DNA of 11,489 nucleotides from Balneolales bacterium (lineage in GTDB: Bacteria > Bacteroidota > Rhodothermia > Balneolales > Balneolaceae), in assembly GCA_022360375.1 (NCBI GenBank), contig JAKSCW010000438.1, positions 1 through 11,489 on the forward strand, given 5' to 3'. This document shows, one piece after another, positions 1 to 7,121 of this stretch. The notes beneath the pieces were generated by a model. It had not been told where the DNA came from, did not search any database, and saw only the letters and a list, made by a program, of their open reading frames with translations. Made by a program: the position numbers and the translations under genes. The first letter of the stretch is position 1. The number at the start of each line of letters is the position of its first letter.

Positions 1-106
1 CTTACTCATAACTAGTAATTATTATTGAACAAATAAGGTAAAGAATTTCTTAGAAGTCAACTTGTTTTCGAAGGCCAGAGTTAGGAAGTTTGGTTTCATT
101 GAAATC
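1..106. other. Upstream non-coding stretch, no assignable feature
   Basis: This AT-rich stretch precedes the alpha/beta hydrolase. A TTG at 62 would extend that hydrolase by 15 residues, but the extension does not look like part of the fold, so I treat the region as a leader or intergenic sequence. I see no convincing Bacteroidota-type promoter (TAnnTTTG with an upstream TTG), no hairpin and no end of a preceding gene that can be assigned. Confidence 0.4.
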
Positions 107-916
107 ATGAGTAGCACACACTATTTCACATATAACAACCAACAGATTGCCTATGAAGTGGCCGGTACCGGAAAAGCCATGCTTGTGCTTCATGGCTGGG
201 GAAGCAGCCGGAGAGCAATGATGCCTATTGCCCAGAGTTTAGCTGATATCCGCTCCAGTTACGTGCTCGACCTGCCCGGTTTTGGTGAGTCGGATGAGCC
301 TGAAAAGGAATGGGGCATCGATGAGTATACCGATATGGTAGAATCATTTATTTCAAAATTACCAGATGATCATATTGATGTTCTGGTACATTCTTTCGGT
401 GCACGTATTATGCTGAAGCTGTTAAACCGACCCAAAGGCAAGCAGATTATTCAAAAAGTATTGATTACCGGTGGTGCCGGAATGAAGCCAAAGCGTTCGT
501 TTACATTCTATGTTCGAAAGTACACGGCTAAAACCCTGAAAGCTCCTTTCATGATTTTACCGAATCCTCTTCGCAAAAGAGCCTTAACCTGGCTCCGTAA
601 AACAAAGGCCTGGAAGAGTCTTGGATCCAGCGATTATTCCCAACTTTCCGGAGTGATGCGCGGTACGTTTGTAAAATCTGTGACCGAACATCTGGAGGGA
701 TATCTTCCCGGAATTGAACACGAAACCCTGCTTCTCTGGGGAAGAAATGACGATGCCACACCTATCTACCAGGCTGAACGTATCGAGCAGGGGATTAAAA
801 ACTCGGCACTGGTAGTGATTGAAGATGCTGGGCACTACGCTTTCCTGGACAAACCGAAACAATTTGCCGCGATTGCAAGGGCTTTCTTTGAACCTGCTGG
901 GAATCAGGAATTATGA
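107..916 (+). CDS. Alpha/beta hydrolase fold protein
   Basis: A 269-residue soluble enzyme of the alpha/beta hydrolase superfamily; substrate unknown. Counting from ATG 107, the oxyanion-hole motif HGWG is at residues 29-32, the strand and loop LPGFGESD follow at 56-63, the nucleophile elbow is VHSFGA with Ser96, the acid is Asp215 in WGRND, and the catalytic His243 lies in AGHYAF. The triad is therefore complete. The elbow reads H-S-F-G-A rather than the common G-H-S-x-G-G, which still fits many carboxylesterase-like members. There is no signal peptide, so it should act in the cytoplasm. I chose ATG 107 over the upstream TTG 62 because family homology begins just after it; neither start has a good ribosome binding site. 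It converges on the pseudouridine synthase gene with 25 bases between stops. Confidence 0.88.
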   Translation: MSSTHYFTYNNQQIAYEVAGTGKAMLVLHGWGSSRRAMMPIAQSLADIRSSYVLDLPGFGESDEPEKEWGIDEYTDMVESFISKLPDDHIDVLVHSFGARIMLKLLNRPKGKQIIQKVLITGGAGMKPKRSFTFYVRKYTAKTLKAPFMILPNPLRKRALTWLRKTKAWKSLGSSDYSQLSGVMRGTFVKSVTEHLEGYLPGIEHETLLLWGRNDDATPIYQAERIEQGIKNSALVVIEDAGHYAFLDKPKQFAAIARAFFEPAGNQEL

Positions 917-941
917 CTTGGATTTTTCGAACTGCTTCGAT

Positions 942-1865
942 TCAATTCAAAAACTCATAATCCCCAATTTCCAATTCGATATTCAAGGCATCAATTTTCA
1001 GCTTCGAACTCACCAGTGAGATTCCCACGTTTTGGGTTTTTTTGCTGGAAACATCACCATCCGGGCCATAAATAGGATCGTCTATAATGGGATAGCCCCA
1101 TTCAGCCAAATGCAACCGGATTTGGTGCGTTCGCCCGGTAACAGGTTTACATCGAATCAGGCTGGAATCCCTGTATCGCCTGAGTACCCTGAACTTAGTG
1201 ATTCCCAGTTGCCCTGAATCCAGATCACCGCTTTCGAATACAAAGCCATGCTTTCGACGAATTCTGGATTCAATTTTCTTTTTGTTCCGTATTGGCCGTC
1301 CCGAAACCAATGCCAGATATTCTTTCTTTACGTTTCCGGCAGTGAATTCTTCGGTAACCCGTTTTGCAAATTCTTTGGTTTTGGCGAAAAGCACTAAACC
1401 GGAAGTTACCGCATCCAGCCGGTGAATAATCCGCAGGTCTTCGAATCTCATTTCCTTCAGGATTTCCATCAATGTGTTTTTGTTGTAACGCCCACCGGGG
1501 TGCATCGGCATAGGTGCCGGTTTAAATACCGCGAGGTATTCTTCCTGTTCTTCAATCACCTTCACCTCATCCGGCACACTTGGCTCTACTACTTTAGGGT
1601 TGTGATGGAATACCGAGTGATGTTCCTGGAGAACAAAATCCGGTGCCACTTCTCCCTTATCCACAAAAACACGACCAAGTTTGATGCGTCTGTTCCATTC
1701 TTCTTTCGGGTTGAAAGGAAACTTAGCGGACATCATTTCCAGCAAGGTTTTACCCACAAATTCCTGGTCAGGGCGAAATTGATGAGTAATCGGGTACGGC
1801 TTTACTAACCGTACCTTTCGGGAAGTTTGGTCCGATGAATTAAACAGCCCGTTGTTTGAAGTCAT
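942..1865 (-). CDS. RluA-family RNA pseudouridine synthase
   Basis: A 307-residue pseudouridine synthase that isomerises specific uridines in rRNA or tRNA; which ones cannot be read from sequence. Counting from ATG 1865, an N-terminal S4-like RNA-binding region spans about residues 37-80. The catalytic motif HRLDAVTSG follows, with the nucleophilic Asp at 151. The C-terminal family motif GRTHQIRLHL is at 244-253, followed by the usual GYPIIDDPIYG. The residue after the catalytic Asp is Ala, where many family members have Arg; E. coli RluA has Met there, so variation is tolerated. The open frame continues upstream to 2027 inside trhO, but that part is unlike the family, so I start at 1865. This leaves a 26-base overlap with the end of trhO and implies an operon with translational coupling. 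Confidence 0.9.
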   Translation of the reverse strand: MTSNNGLFNSSDQTSRKVRLVKPYPITHQFRPDQEFVGKTLLEMMSAKFPFNPKEEWNRRIKLGRVFVDKGEVAPDFVLQEHHSVFHHNPKVVEPSVPDEVKVIEEQEEYLAVFKPAPMPMHPGGRYNKNTLMEILKEMRFEDLRIIHRLDAVTSGLVLFAKTKEFAKRVTEEFTAGNVKKEYLALVSGRPIRNKKKIESRIRRKHGFVFESGDLDSGQLGITKFRVLRRYRDSSLIRCKPVTGRTHQIRLHLAEWGYPIIDDPIYGPDGDVSSKKTQNVGISLVSSKLKIDALNIELEIGDYEFLN

Positions 1866-2784
1866 CACCAAAATAGTTATACCATTTTCTGAATGGTTTG
1901 AAGGCATTTTCAGGATCAAATGGCCGGCGATATTCACTTTGTTTGCATTCTTCGCTGCAACATCCTTCCATAATATGTGCTCCCTCTTCCGAACAAACAA
2001 AAAGCTTATTGCACTGCATATTGGCACAATTCACATACGTATCGGCGGGCTTTCCGGTAATTTCGCAACGTGCAATTGGTTCCAGGGCTTTCGGGTTCAC
2101 AGGCACAATCAGGCGATCATCAAATACAAAACACTTTCCTTCGAAATGTTCGCCGCCCTCCTTCTTTGCATAATTCAAAATTCCACCATGGAGCTGGTTT
2201 ACATCTTCCCACCCCTCTTCTTTCATAAGAACCGAAAACTTCTCACAACGAATACCTCCCGTGCAGTACATCAGTACTTTTTTGTTTTTGGGAATATCCG
2301 CGGTTTTTAACCATTCAGGAAAATCATAGAAGTTTTTCAAATCAGGAAGTACTGCCCCTTTAAAATGTCCCACCTTCGATTCATAGTTATTCCGGACATC
2401 GATCATCACATAATCCTCTCCCGATTCCATTACATCGCGCCATTCATTTGGCTGCAGATGCCGGCCTCCCTCCTTAGGATCAACACCTTCCTGATGGATG
2501 GAAACGATTTCTTCCCGAATTTTGCAGATTAATTTTGCGAACGGGATGAACTCACATTCATCTTCCTTGAACTCGGTGTCCTCAAATCCCTCCAACGACC
2601 GTAAGTAATTTTTGTAGACTTCAATTTGCTCAGGGGTTCCTGCTGCTGTGCCATTAATTCCTTCACCGGAAATATAAATGCGCCCTTTTATACCCAGTTC
2701 GTTACAAAAATTCTTATGGTACTTACAGAATCTTTCTACTTCTTCAATTGGGGAAAATTTGTAATAAAGTATAACTTGATACAT
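1840..2784 (-). CDS. trhO: tRNA uridine(34) hydroxylase, rhodanese family (TrhO/YceA)
   Basis: A 314-residue cytoplasmic protein matching the TrhO (YceA) family, which hydroxylates U34 of some tRNAs to 5-hydroxyuridine in an oxygen-dependent way (established for E. coli and B. subtilis members). The N-terminal acylphosphatase-like part (about residues 1-95) contains GRIYISGEGINGT. The central rhodanese domain (about 115-215) carries the hallmark YCTGGIRCEKF, with the conserved active-site Cys174 and Cys180. The C-terminal part has a cysteine cluster (C240, C253, C258, C264, C275, C276, C280), a likely metal-binding knuckle typical of the family. The length is normal. The ATG at 2784 fits the family start. 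It is the first gene of a two-gene RNA-modification unit with the downstream pseudouridine synthase, and is divergent from the secreted metalloprotease across 66 bases. Confidence 0.93.
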   Translation of the reverse strand: MYQVILYYKFSPIEEVERFCKYHKNFCNELGIKGRIYISGEGINGTAAGTPEQIEVYKNYLRSLEGFEDTEFKEDECEFIPFAKLICKIREEIVSIHQEGVDPKEGGRHLQPNEWRDVMESGEDYVMIDVRNNYESKVGHFKGAVLPDLKNFYDFPEWLKTADIPKNKKVLMYCTGGIRCEKFSVLMKEEGWEDVNQLHGGILNYAKKEGGEHFEGKCFVFDDRLIVPVNPKALEPIARCEITGKPADTYVNCANMQCNKLFVCSEEGAHIMEGCCSEECKQSEYRRPFDPENAFKPFRKWYNYFGDDFKQRAV

Positions 2785-2850
2785 CTTCTAACTTCAAATA
2801 GACTAGGGTGTTTTCCAAATCGTTAATAGCATAAAAATTACGGAAATTCA
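2785..2850. promoter_or_regulatory. Divergent intergenic region between trhO and the metalloprotease gene
   Basis: Sixty-six bases separate the two divergently transcribed genes, so both promoters must lie here or partly inside the genes. The sequence is AT-rich. On the minus strand a TATTTG about 14 bases before the trhO ATG, with a TTTG further upstream, loosely recalls Bacteroidota promoter elements, but neither matches the consensus well. GGAA at 2842-2845 is a weak ribosome binding site for the TTG start at 2851. The promoter assignment is inferred from gene layout only. Confidence 0.35.
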
Positions 2851-4608
2851 TTGAAAAAGACGCTTCTTTGCCCAAATAGATTTTGTGCTGCCCTATTCAT
2901 TTTTGGGTTTTTTCTTTTTTCTGCCCGGGAATTGATTGCACAAGAGGCCCACCCTATTACTCAAGTCCAGGAACTATATTATGATGGGAAAATTGATGTA
3001 AACGAGGCCATAGTTCGACAAATTGAATTACTTCAGAAATTTGAGGCTTCCGGTGATCACAATCACCTGAAATGTGTTACCCCGTTATATGCGATGATAG
3101 AAGCTAATGAGGACTCCTTATCAGAAGAGGCCTTGAATGCAATCGAAAGGCTCCGTCCTGTAAGGAATAAATTGCTTCCCACACAAACTTATATAACCCC
3201 CGGAGGAAAGTTCCGGATTACCTATGAAACGGATGGAATCCATGCCGTACCCCAGGATGATAGTAACATTAATGGAGTGCCTGATTATATCGATGAGCTA
3301 GCAGCTGCTGCTGATTCTTCTTACAATCTTCAGATACTTACTTTAGGGTATTCTGATCCCATTCCATCTGGCTCAGTCTATGATATATTTGTTGAGGATA
3401 TGGGGGTTTATGGTTTCACTACAACTTCAAGTGCATCTTGCGGGGGTATCCCTGCTTCTGGCACATGTATCTATGTAGAAAATGATTTTGTAGGGTTCCC
3501 GCCCAATGATGACCCGGACGGCGATCAATACGGGGCAGTTCGTGTTACGATAGCCCATGAGTTTAAACATGCCATTCAATTTGTGGAAAGTGGCTGGCAG
3601 GGAGACCCGAACAGATGGCTGGAAATGGACGCCACCTTGTATGAAGAAGTGGTTTACGACCAGGTAAATGATTATTACAATTACATTACCGATTTTTCAT
3701 CAGATCTTTTTGCATCCCCATCCACAAGTTTAATTCCTGGTTCATATGAGGATATTACCTGGGCACTTTACTTTGAAGAACGTTTCGATAGCTTCTTTTG
3801 GCCCGAAGTTTGGCAACGTATAGATAGCAACCCTTCATTAGATTATTTAGAAGCCGTTGAGGATGCGGTAATTGATCGTGGAGAGTCTTATGAACGGTCT
3901 GTGCTCGAATCCTATATGTGGCACTTTGCCACTGATTCAAGATTCGTGTTGCCTGGATATGGATTTGATGAAAGCGCGTTCTATCCAGGTCCAAATTTAA
4001 CTGAAACCATAACAGACCTGTCGACCAATACCCGCGATATTATTGCTACCCAGGTAAGAACATCGGCAAGATATTACGCGGTTGATCTAAGCACACCATC
4101 TACTGGCTTTGTTAAATTTGATTATGAAATGAGCACTTCCGAAGTTCTGTTTGGCCTTATAGCGTACTTTAACAATGGAAATTATGAGGTAGCGTTCGTT
4201 GAAGGAAATGGTGCCTCCTTGTCAGGCAGCTATGAGGCTGTGTGGAATTGGGCAGATATTGACCAGCTGGGATTGATAGTTGTGAATAGTAGCTATGAAA
4301 GTAGCCACACGTATTCCTTTCAATTTGGAGAGTATTCACTGGAAGACCAAATTGAAATTACCGAAAATTTCCCCAACCCATTTAGCAGATATACAAATGT
4401 AAGAATCAGTTCCCCAACCGAGTTAACTGTTACTGCCAATCTCTACGACATACTAGGCAGGCATGTTCAAACTTCCTATGATGGCCAGGTTCCTGAAGGA
4501 ATTACAAACCTGGTTGTTGATGGTTCCAGTATTGCTTCCGGGGTATATTTCCTGATTATAGATACCCCTTTGCGTACGTTCACCCGAAAAATAATGCTCA
4601 TAAAATAG
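2851..4608 (+). CDS. Secreted putative metalloprotease with T9SS type A sorting domain
   Basis: A 585-residue exported protein. A TTG start at 2851 is supported because it gives a signal peptide (MKK, then a hydrophobic core at about 11-24, likely cleavage near 31) and because an in-frame stop lies just upstream with no ATG between. The catalytic region has a zinc motif HEFKH (H236, E237, H240), with Glu258 in WLEMDA as a candidate third ligand. Before it is NGVPDYIDEL (141-150), a segment I recall in the family annotated as MXAN_6640-type putative metalloproteases. Cys197 and Cys206 may pair. Residues about 400-495 look like a beta-sandwich. The C-terminal tail (about 503-585) has NFPNPF at 506-511, SGVYFLI at 563-569 and a final RKIMLIK, the pattern of a type IX secretion tail. 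It is probably a cell-surface or released protease; substrate unknown. Confidence 0.87.
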   Translation: MKKTLLCPNRFCAALFIFGFFLFSARELIAQEAHPITQVQELYYDGKIDVNEAIVRQIELLQKFEASGDHNHLKCVTPLYAMIEANEDSLSEEALNAIERLRPVRNKLLPTQTYITPGGKFRITYETDGIHAVPQDDSNINGVPDYIDELAAAADSSYNLQILTLGYSDPIPSGSVYDIFVEDMGVYGFTTTSSASCGGIPASGTCIYVENDFVGFPPNDDPDGDQYGAVRVTIAHEFKHAIQFVESGWQGDPNRWLEMDATLYEEVVYDQVNDYYNYITDFSSDLFASPSTSLIPGSYEDITWALYFEERFDSFFWPEVWQRIDSNPSLDYLEAVEDAVIDRGESYERSVLESYMWHFATDSRFVLPGYGFDESAFYPGPNLTETITDLSTNTRDIIATQVRTSARYYAVDLSTPSTGFVKFDYEMSTSEVLFGLIAYFNNGNYEVAFVEGNGASLSGSYEAVWNWADIDQLGLIVVNSSYESSHTYSFQFGEYSLEDQIEITENFPNPFSRYTNVRISSPTELTVTANLYDILGRHVQTSYDGQVPEGITNLVVDGSSIASGVYFLIIDTPLRTFTRKIMLIK

Positions 4609-5572
4609 AGCGCTCTTTCAATCCATGTAATGGAGACTCAAAATCCGTCAGATTGAAGGAAGTAATTGAAAGCATTCTTAGCATCTTGATTTCCAACATG
4701 GGTGCCGCTAATTCTCTCCATGCTATAAATGCGTCCTTAAAAATAAAATTGGATGGATTGTTTTCCGTCAAAACTTCTACAGTTTCCTGAACTGTTAAGT
4801 CCTGGGTATATGCTAACAGCCCTGCCATAAAGATGTTTATAAACCCAAATACTCTTTCATTTGAGGTATAATCATAGGTTGAGAACGAACGAATATTATG
4901 ACCCGCAAACTTGATGGCTACGTTTGCATCACGGGCATACAGCATTACCTCTGCAAGGAACTCAGTGGAAGGTGGCGGTGTACAGTTTATCTTTAACCCG
5001 GAGAACAGGTAGTTATCAATTTTTCTTTTTAATACCGATTTATTGTGAACTGCGATTACTTTTATGATTTTTTTCGCAGTTTCAACTTCAATGTCCTGGC
5101 CCGGAATCTCGAAATACACACGGTGAGGGAGTAACCGGGAATCGGCGGAAGTGGTTACCACAGCTTCTATCGCTTTTACCAATTCCTCAGGATTTAAACT
5201 TTCCACACTAATTGTGGGCAGCGCAAGTTCAAGCACATTTGTTCTTACCTCACCAGGAAAACCTGAATGAGCAGAAAGGATATCTTTCTCAATATTCAGA
5301 ATCGTATTCTTAAACTCGTGAAGAGAGTTAACGATTGGCCCAAAAATACACAGGTTTAGCGGGCCTTTTAACCGATATCTGCGGTCAGCAAATTTTCTTA
5401 ACTCTGGTACCTGATTGTAGGGTATCACAAACCTGGAGAGCATCCATTTATCTTCCGAATTGGTAATACGGACATATTCGCGCAAAGCATCTACCAAAGC
5501 CATACTTACAGGCGGCTTCAAAGAAGCATAATCAATGCTTTCAGATAAAAGATGTTCAACAGATTTATTCAT
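4598..5572 (-). CDS. Conserved protein of unknown function
   Basis: A 324-residue soluble protein with no signal peptide or membrane span; I cannot assign a function. It is rich in alternating strands and helices, suggesting an alpha/beta barrel-like fold (inference). From memory it resembles an uncharacterised family seen in Actinobacteria and others, with matching order of blocks: an N-terminal W-M-L-x-R-F-V-I-P (residues 43-51), a late G-L-K-I-N-C strand (192-197), then A-I-K-F (219-222), then G-F-I-N-I (243-247) and N-N-P-S-N-F (271-276). In those relatives I recall a TAGLHHP-type motif after the K-F position; here that place reads AGHNIRSF, so the histidine pair is missing. Its 3' end overlaps the protease gene by 11 bases, and its 5' end is divergent from the HU operon. 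Start is ATG 5572, without a clear ribosome binding site. Confidence 0.75.
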   Translation of the reverse strand: MNKSVEHLLSESIDYASLKPPVSMALVDALREYVRITNSEDKWMLSRFVIPYNQVPELRKFADRRYRLKGPLNLCIFGPIVNSLHEFKNTILNIEKDILSAHSGFPGEVRTNVLELALPTISVESLNPEELVKAIEAVVTTSADSRLLPHRVYFEIPGQDIEVETAKKIIKVIAVHNKSVLKRKIDNYLFSGLKINCTPPPSTEFLAEVMLYARDANVAIKFAGHNIRSFSTYDYTSNERVFGFINIFMAGLLAYTQDLTVQETVEVLTENNPSNFIFKDAFIAWRELAAPMLEIKMLRMLSITSFNLTDFESPLHGLKERSIL

Positions 5573-5709
5573 TGCAGGAATAATACGTATCCATACGACT
5601 TTGATAAACTAAATTTATGTGAAAAAAATTATCGCTACTTTGTGCGAAATCTATAGCAGTTGATTCTTTCAAAGGAATATTGCTTATTTCGCTAATTAAA
5701 TGGCTTCGC
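5573..5709. promoter_or_regulatory. Divergent intergenic region upstream of the HU operon
   Basis: These 137 AT-rich bases separate the uncharacterised gene (minus) from the HU operon (plus) and must hold promoters for both. On the plus strand TACTTTG (5636-5642) is close to, but one base short of, the Bacteroidota -7 element TAnnTTTG. On the minus strand TAAATTTA (within 5608-5618) differs from it by the last base. No well-spaced upstream TTG accompanies either. AAAGGA at 5671-5676 lies in front of a TTG at 5680 that could extend the small HU protein by ten residues, but I do not favour that start. The assignment rests mostly on layout. Confidence 0.35.
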
Positions 5710-5994
5710 ATGGGTAAAACAGACGTCGTAAGGAGCTTAAGTGAACAACTTGGGCTAACACAAACTGAAACAGAAAAGATATACGACTCATTTGTAAGTA
5801 TTCTAACTTCACATCTTTCCAACGATACCGGATTCACACTTCCTCGCTTAGGAAGTTTTCATTCAAGAATTCGTGAAAGCTATAAAACCTACAATCCCCA
5901 TTATAAGGGGATGATTCAGCTACCTAAGAAAAAAGTAGTTCAATACTCGCAAAGTACCAATGTTAAGGAAGAGCTCAGTGGGGGTGGGCTATGA
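5710..5994 (+). CDS. Small divergent HU-family DNA-binding protein
   Basis: A 94-residue protein with the HU/IHF fold. The N-terminal helices (MGKTDVVRSL, then a second helix to about residue 38) are followed by the sheet hallmark LPRLGSF (44-50) and the DNA-binding arm, which keeps Asn62-Pro63, the proline that normally intercalates into DNA. The rest of the arm (YKGMIQLPKKK) departs from the canonical R-x-G-x-N-P-x-T-G-E form, and the C-terminal helix is less conserved, so this is a specialised member rather than the main nucleoid HU. I start at ATG 5710 because HU proteins begin with M-x-K at this point; an upstream TTG at 5680 is possible. The stop overlaps the next start as ATGA (5991-5994), so the two are probably translated together. 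The two HU domains could form a heterodimer (inference). Confidence 0.8.
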   Translation: MGKTDVVRSLSEQLGLTQTETEKIYDSFVSILTSHLSNDTGFTLPRLGSFHSRIRESYKTYNPHYKGMIQLPKKKVVQYSQSTNVKEELSGGGL

Positions 5995-7121
5995 GCACTA
6001 AAATCACCTTCTCTGAAATTGTATCGGAACTTGCTGAAACGAACGGGATTTCAAAGGAACAGGCTAATGATTTTATTACCAAATTAGTTGATTATGTACT
6101 TGAAGAAACCCGGGATAATGGGAAATCGGCCATTACAAATTTCGGAAGCTTCAATGTGGTTGATGTTGCTGCCCGAACCGGTATCAACCCAAGAACTGGT
6201 GAAGAAATCGTAATCCCGGAACATAAACGTCTTTCTTTTACTCCATATAAGGCACTTGAAAAAAGTGTGAATCAGGAATTTGCCCATCTCGAAGCCGAAG
6301 TAGTTGATGAAACTCTGGCTTCGTCCCCCCAAAAAACTGAGCCGGAAGCTGATGAAGATGTTAGCTTAACACCGGAAGAAGATCCGTTTGAAGAACTAAT
6401 GGATATCGAAGAGGAACAGGAACAAACCTCTGAGCTTGAAGAAGGAGAGAAGGAATCCACTAAAAAAACACCTTCTGCCCTTAAAAGACGTCCTGAACGA
6501 AAGTCCACCAATTTTTCGCCCCTGGCAATTGTCGCTGTGTTAGTAGTTTTAGCCATTGGGGTTATAAGTGTTTGGTATTTCACCATCCGGGAACAACCTC
6601 CGATTTCTGTATCAACCACTTCTGCTGAAAATACTTCCAGCCCTGCTATCACTACTGAAGATGACACCCGGGAATCAGCAGAGATTTATGATGAAGATTC
6701 TGTAGTTATTCCGATGGTTCAGGAAAACGCCGACCTTTCTGAAGTATCCAATGAAACCATTCCCATAGAAAATACAACTCCAGTTGTGCAGAATATCCCA
6801 GCAACCTTTGCAACTACGTATTCTGTAAACTCTGGGGTATGGATTTATGAAATAGCCCGCCAAACATATGGTAATACCCGATTATGGCCTCTTATTTTCC
6901 AGGCCAATTATACCACCGCAAACAACCCTGATTTAATCCTCCCAAATATCCAGTTGAATATCCCGGAGTTGGAGGGTACCGCTGATAATCCAAGCCCGGA
7001 AGACTATACACGATTAGCGGAAGCAGCCCGCTATGTTGCAGAAGCATACCAGAATGCAGGAAATGATACTCAGTATGATGCGTACATTAAAGCGGCTGAC
7101 TGGTATGAAACAATGCGTTAA
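5991..7121 (+). CDS. Membrane-anchored HU-domain protein with LysM-like domain
   Basis: A 376-residue multidomain protein. Residues 1-95 are a near-canonical HU domain: FGSF at 51-54, arm ARTGINPRTGEEIVIP (61-76) with Pro67, then FTPYKALEKSVN. A strongly acidic linker follows (about 100-154), then a basic patch KKTPSALKRRPERK (158-171) and one membrane span (about 177-197). After that come a Ser/Thr/Glu-rich stretch and a LysM-like domain (about 275-325: TYSV..., IYEIARQTYGN, LWPLIFQAN, NNPDLILPN, LNIP), and a C-terminal helical pair (336-376). The positive patch before the span predicts HU inside and LysM outside the inner membrane. LysM domains usually bind peptidoglycan, so this may link DNA to the wall (inference). 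G-rich sequence just before ATG 5991 is a plausible ribosome binding site. Its TAA shares the palindrome TTAA with the hemW stop. Confidence 0.88.
   Translation: MSTKITFSEIVSELAETNGISKEQANDFITKLVDYVLEETRDNGKSAITNFGSFNVVDVAARTGINPRTGEEIVIPEHKRLSFTPYKALEKSVNQEFAHLEAEVVDETLASSPQKTEPEADEDVSLTPEEDPFEELMDIEEEQEQTSELEEGEKESTKKTPSALKRRPERKSTNFSPLAIVAVLVVLAIGVISVWYFTIREQPPISVSTTSAENTSSPAITTEDDTRESAEIYDEDSVVIPMVQENADLSEVSNETIPIENTTPVVQNIPATFATTYSVNSGVWIYEIARQTYGNTRLWPLIFQANYTTANNPDLILPNIQLNIPELEGTADNPSPEDYTRLAEAARYVAEAYQNAGNDTQYDAYIKAADWYETMR

Noticed and set aside
62..106. TTG-started N-terminal extension of the alpha/beta hydrolase
   Set aside because: The 15 extra residues do not resemble the family N-terminus, there is no ribosome binding site, and ATG 107 begins right before the first strand.
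927..940. Small inverted repeat TCGAA-ctgc-TTCGA between two convergent genes, as a terminator
   Set aside because: The stem is only five base pairs, is low in GC and lacks a T tract on either strand.
1422..1808. 128-aa plus-strand open frame within the pseudouridine synthase gene
   Set aside because: It is a shadow of the strongly supported minus-strand gene, with no recognisable motif.
1866..2027. Upstream extension of the pseudouridine synthase frame within trhO
   Set aside because: It lies antiframe inside well-conserved trhO coding sequence and encodes nothing family-like; the ATG at 1865 gives a normal-length protein.
1852..2310. 152-aa plus-strand open frame within trhO
   Set aside because: It is antisense to conserved trhO sequence, including the active-site region, and shows no domain of its own.
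5680..5709. TTG start adding ten residues to the small HU protein
   Set aside because: HU proteins begin at the ATG 5710 position; the extra hydrophobic residues do not fit the fold, although an AAAGGA lies just upstream of the TTG.
6272..6667. 131-aa Ser-rich minus-strand open frame
   Set aside because: Its serine richness is only the reverse reading of the acidic Glu-rich linker of the HU-LysM protein.
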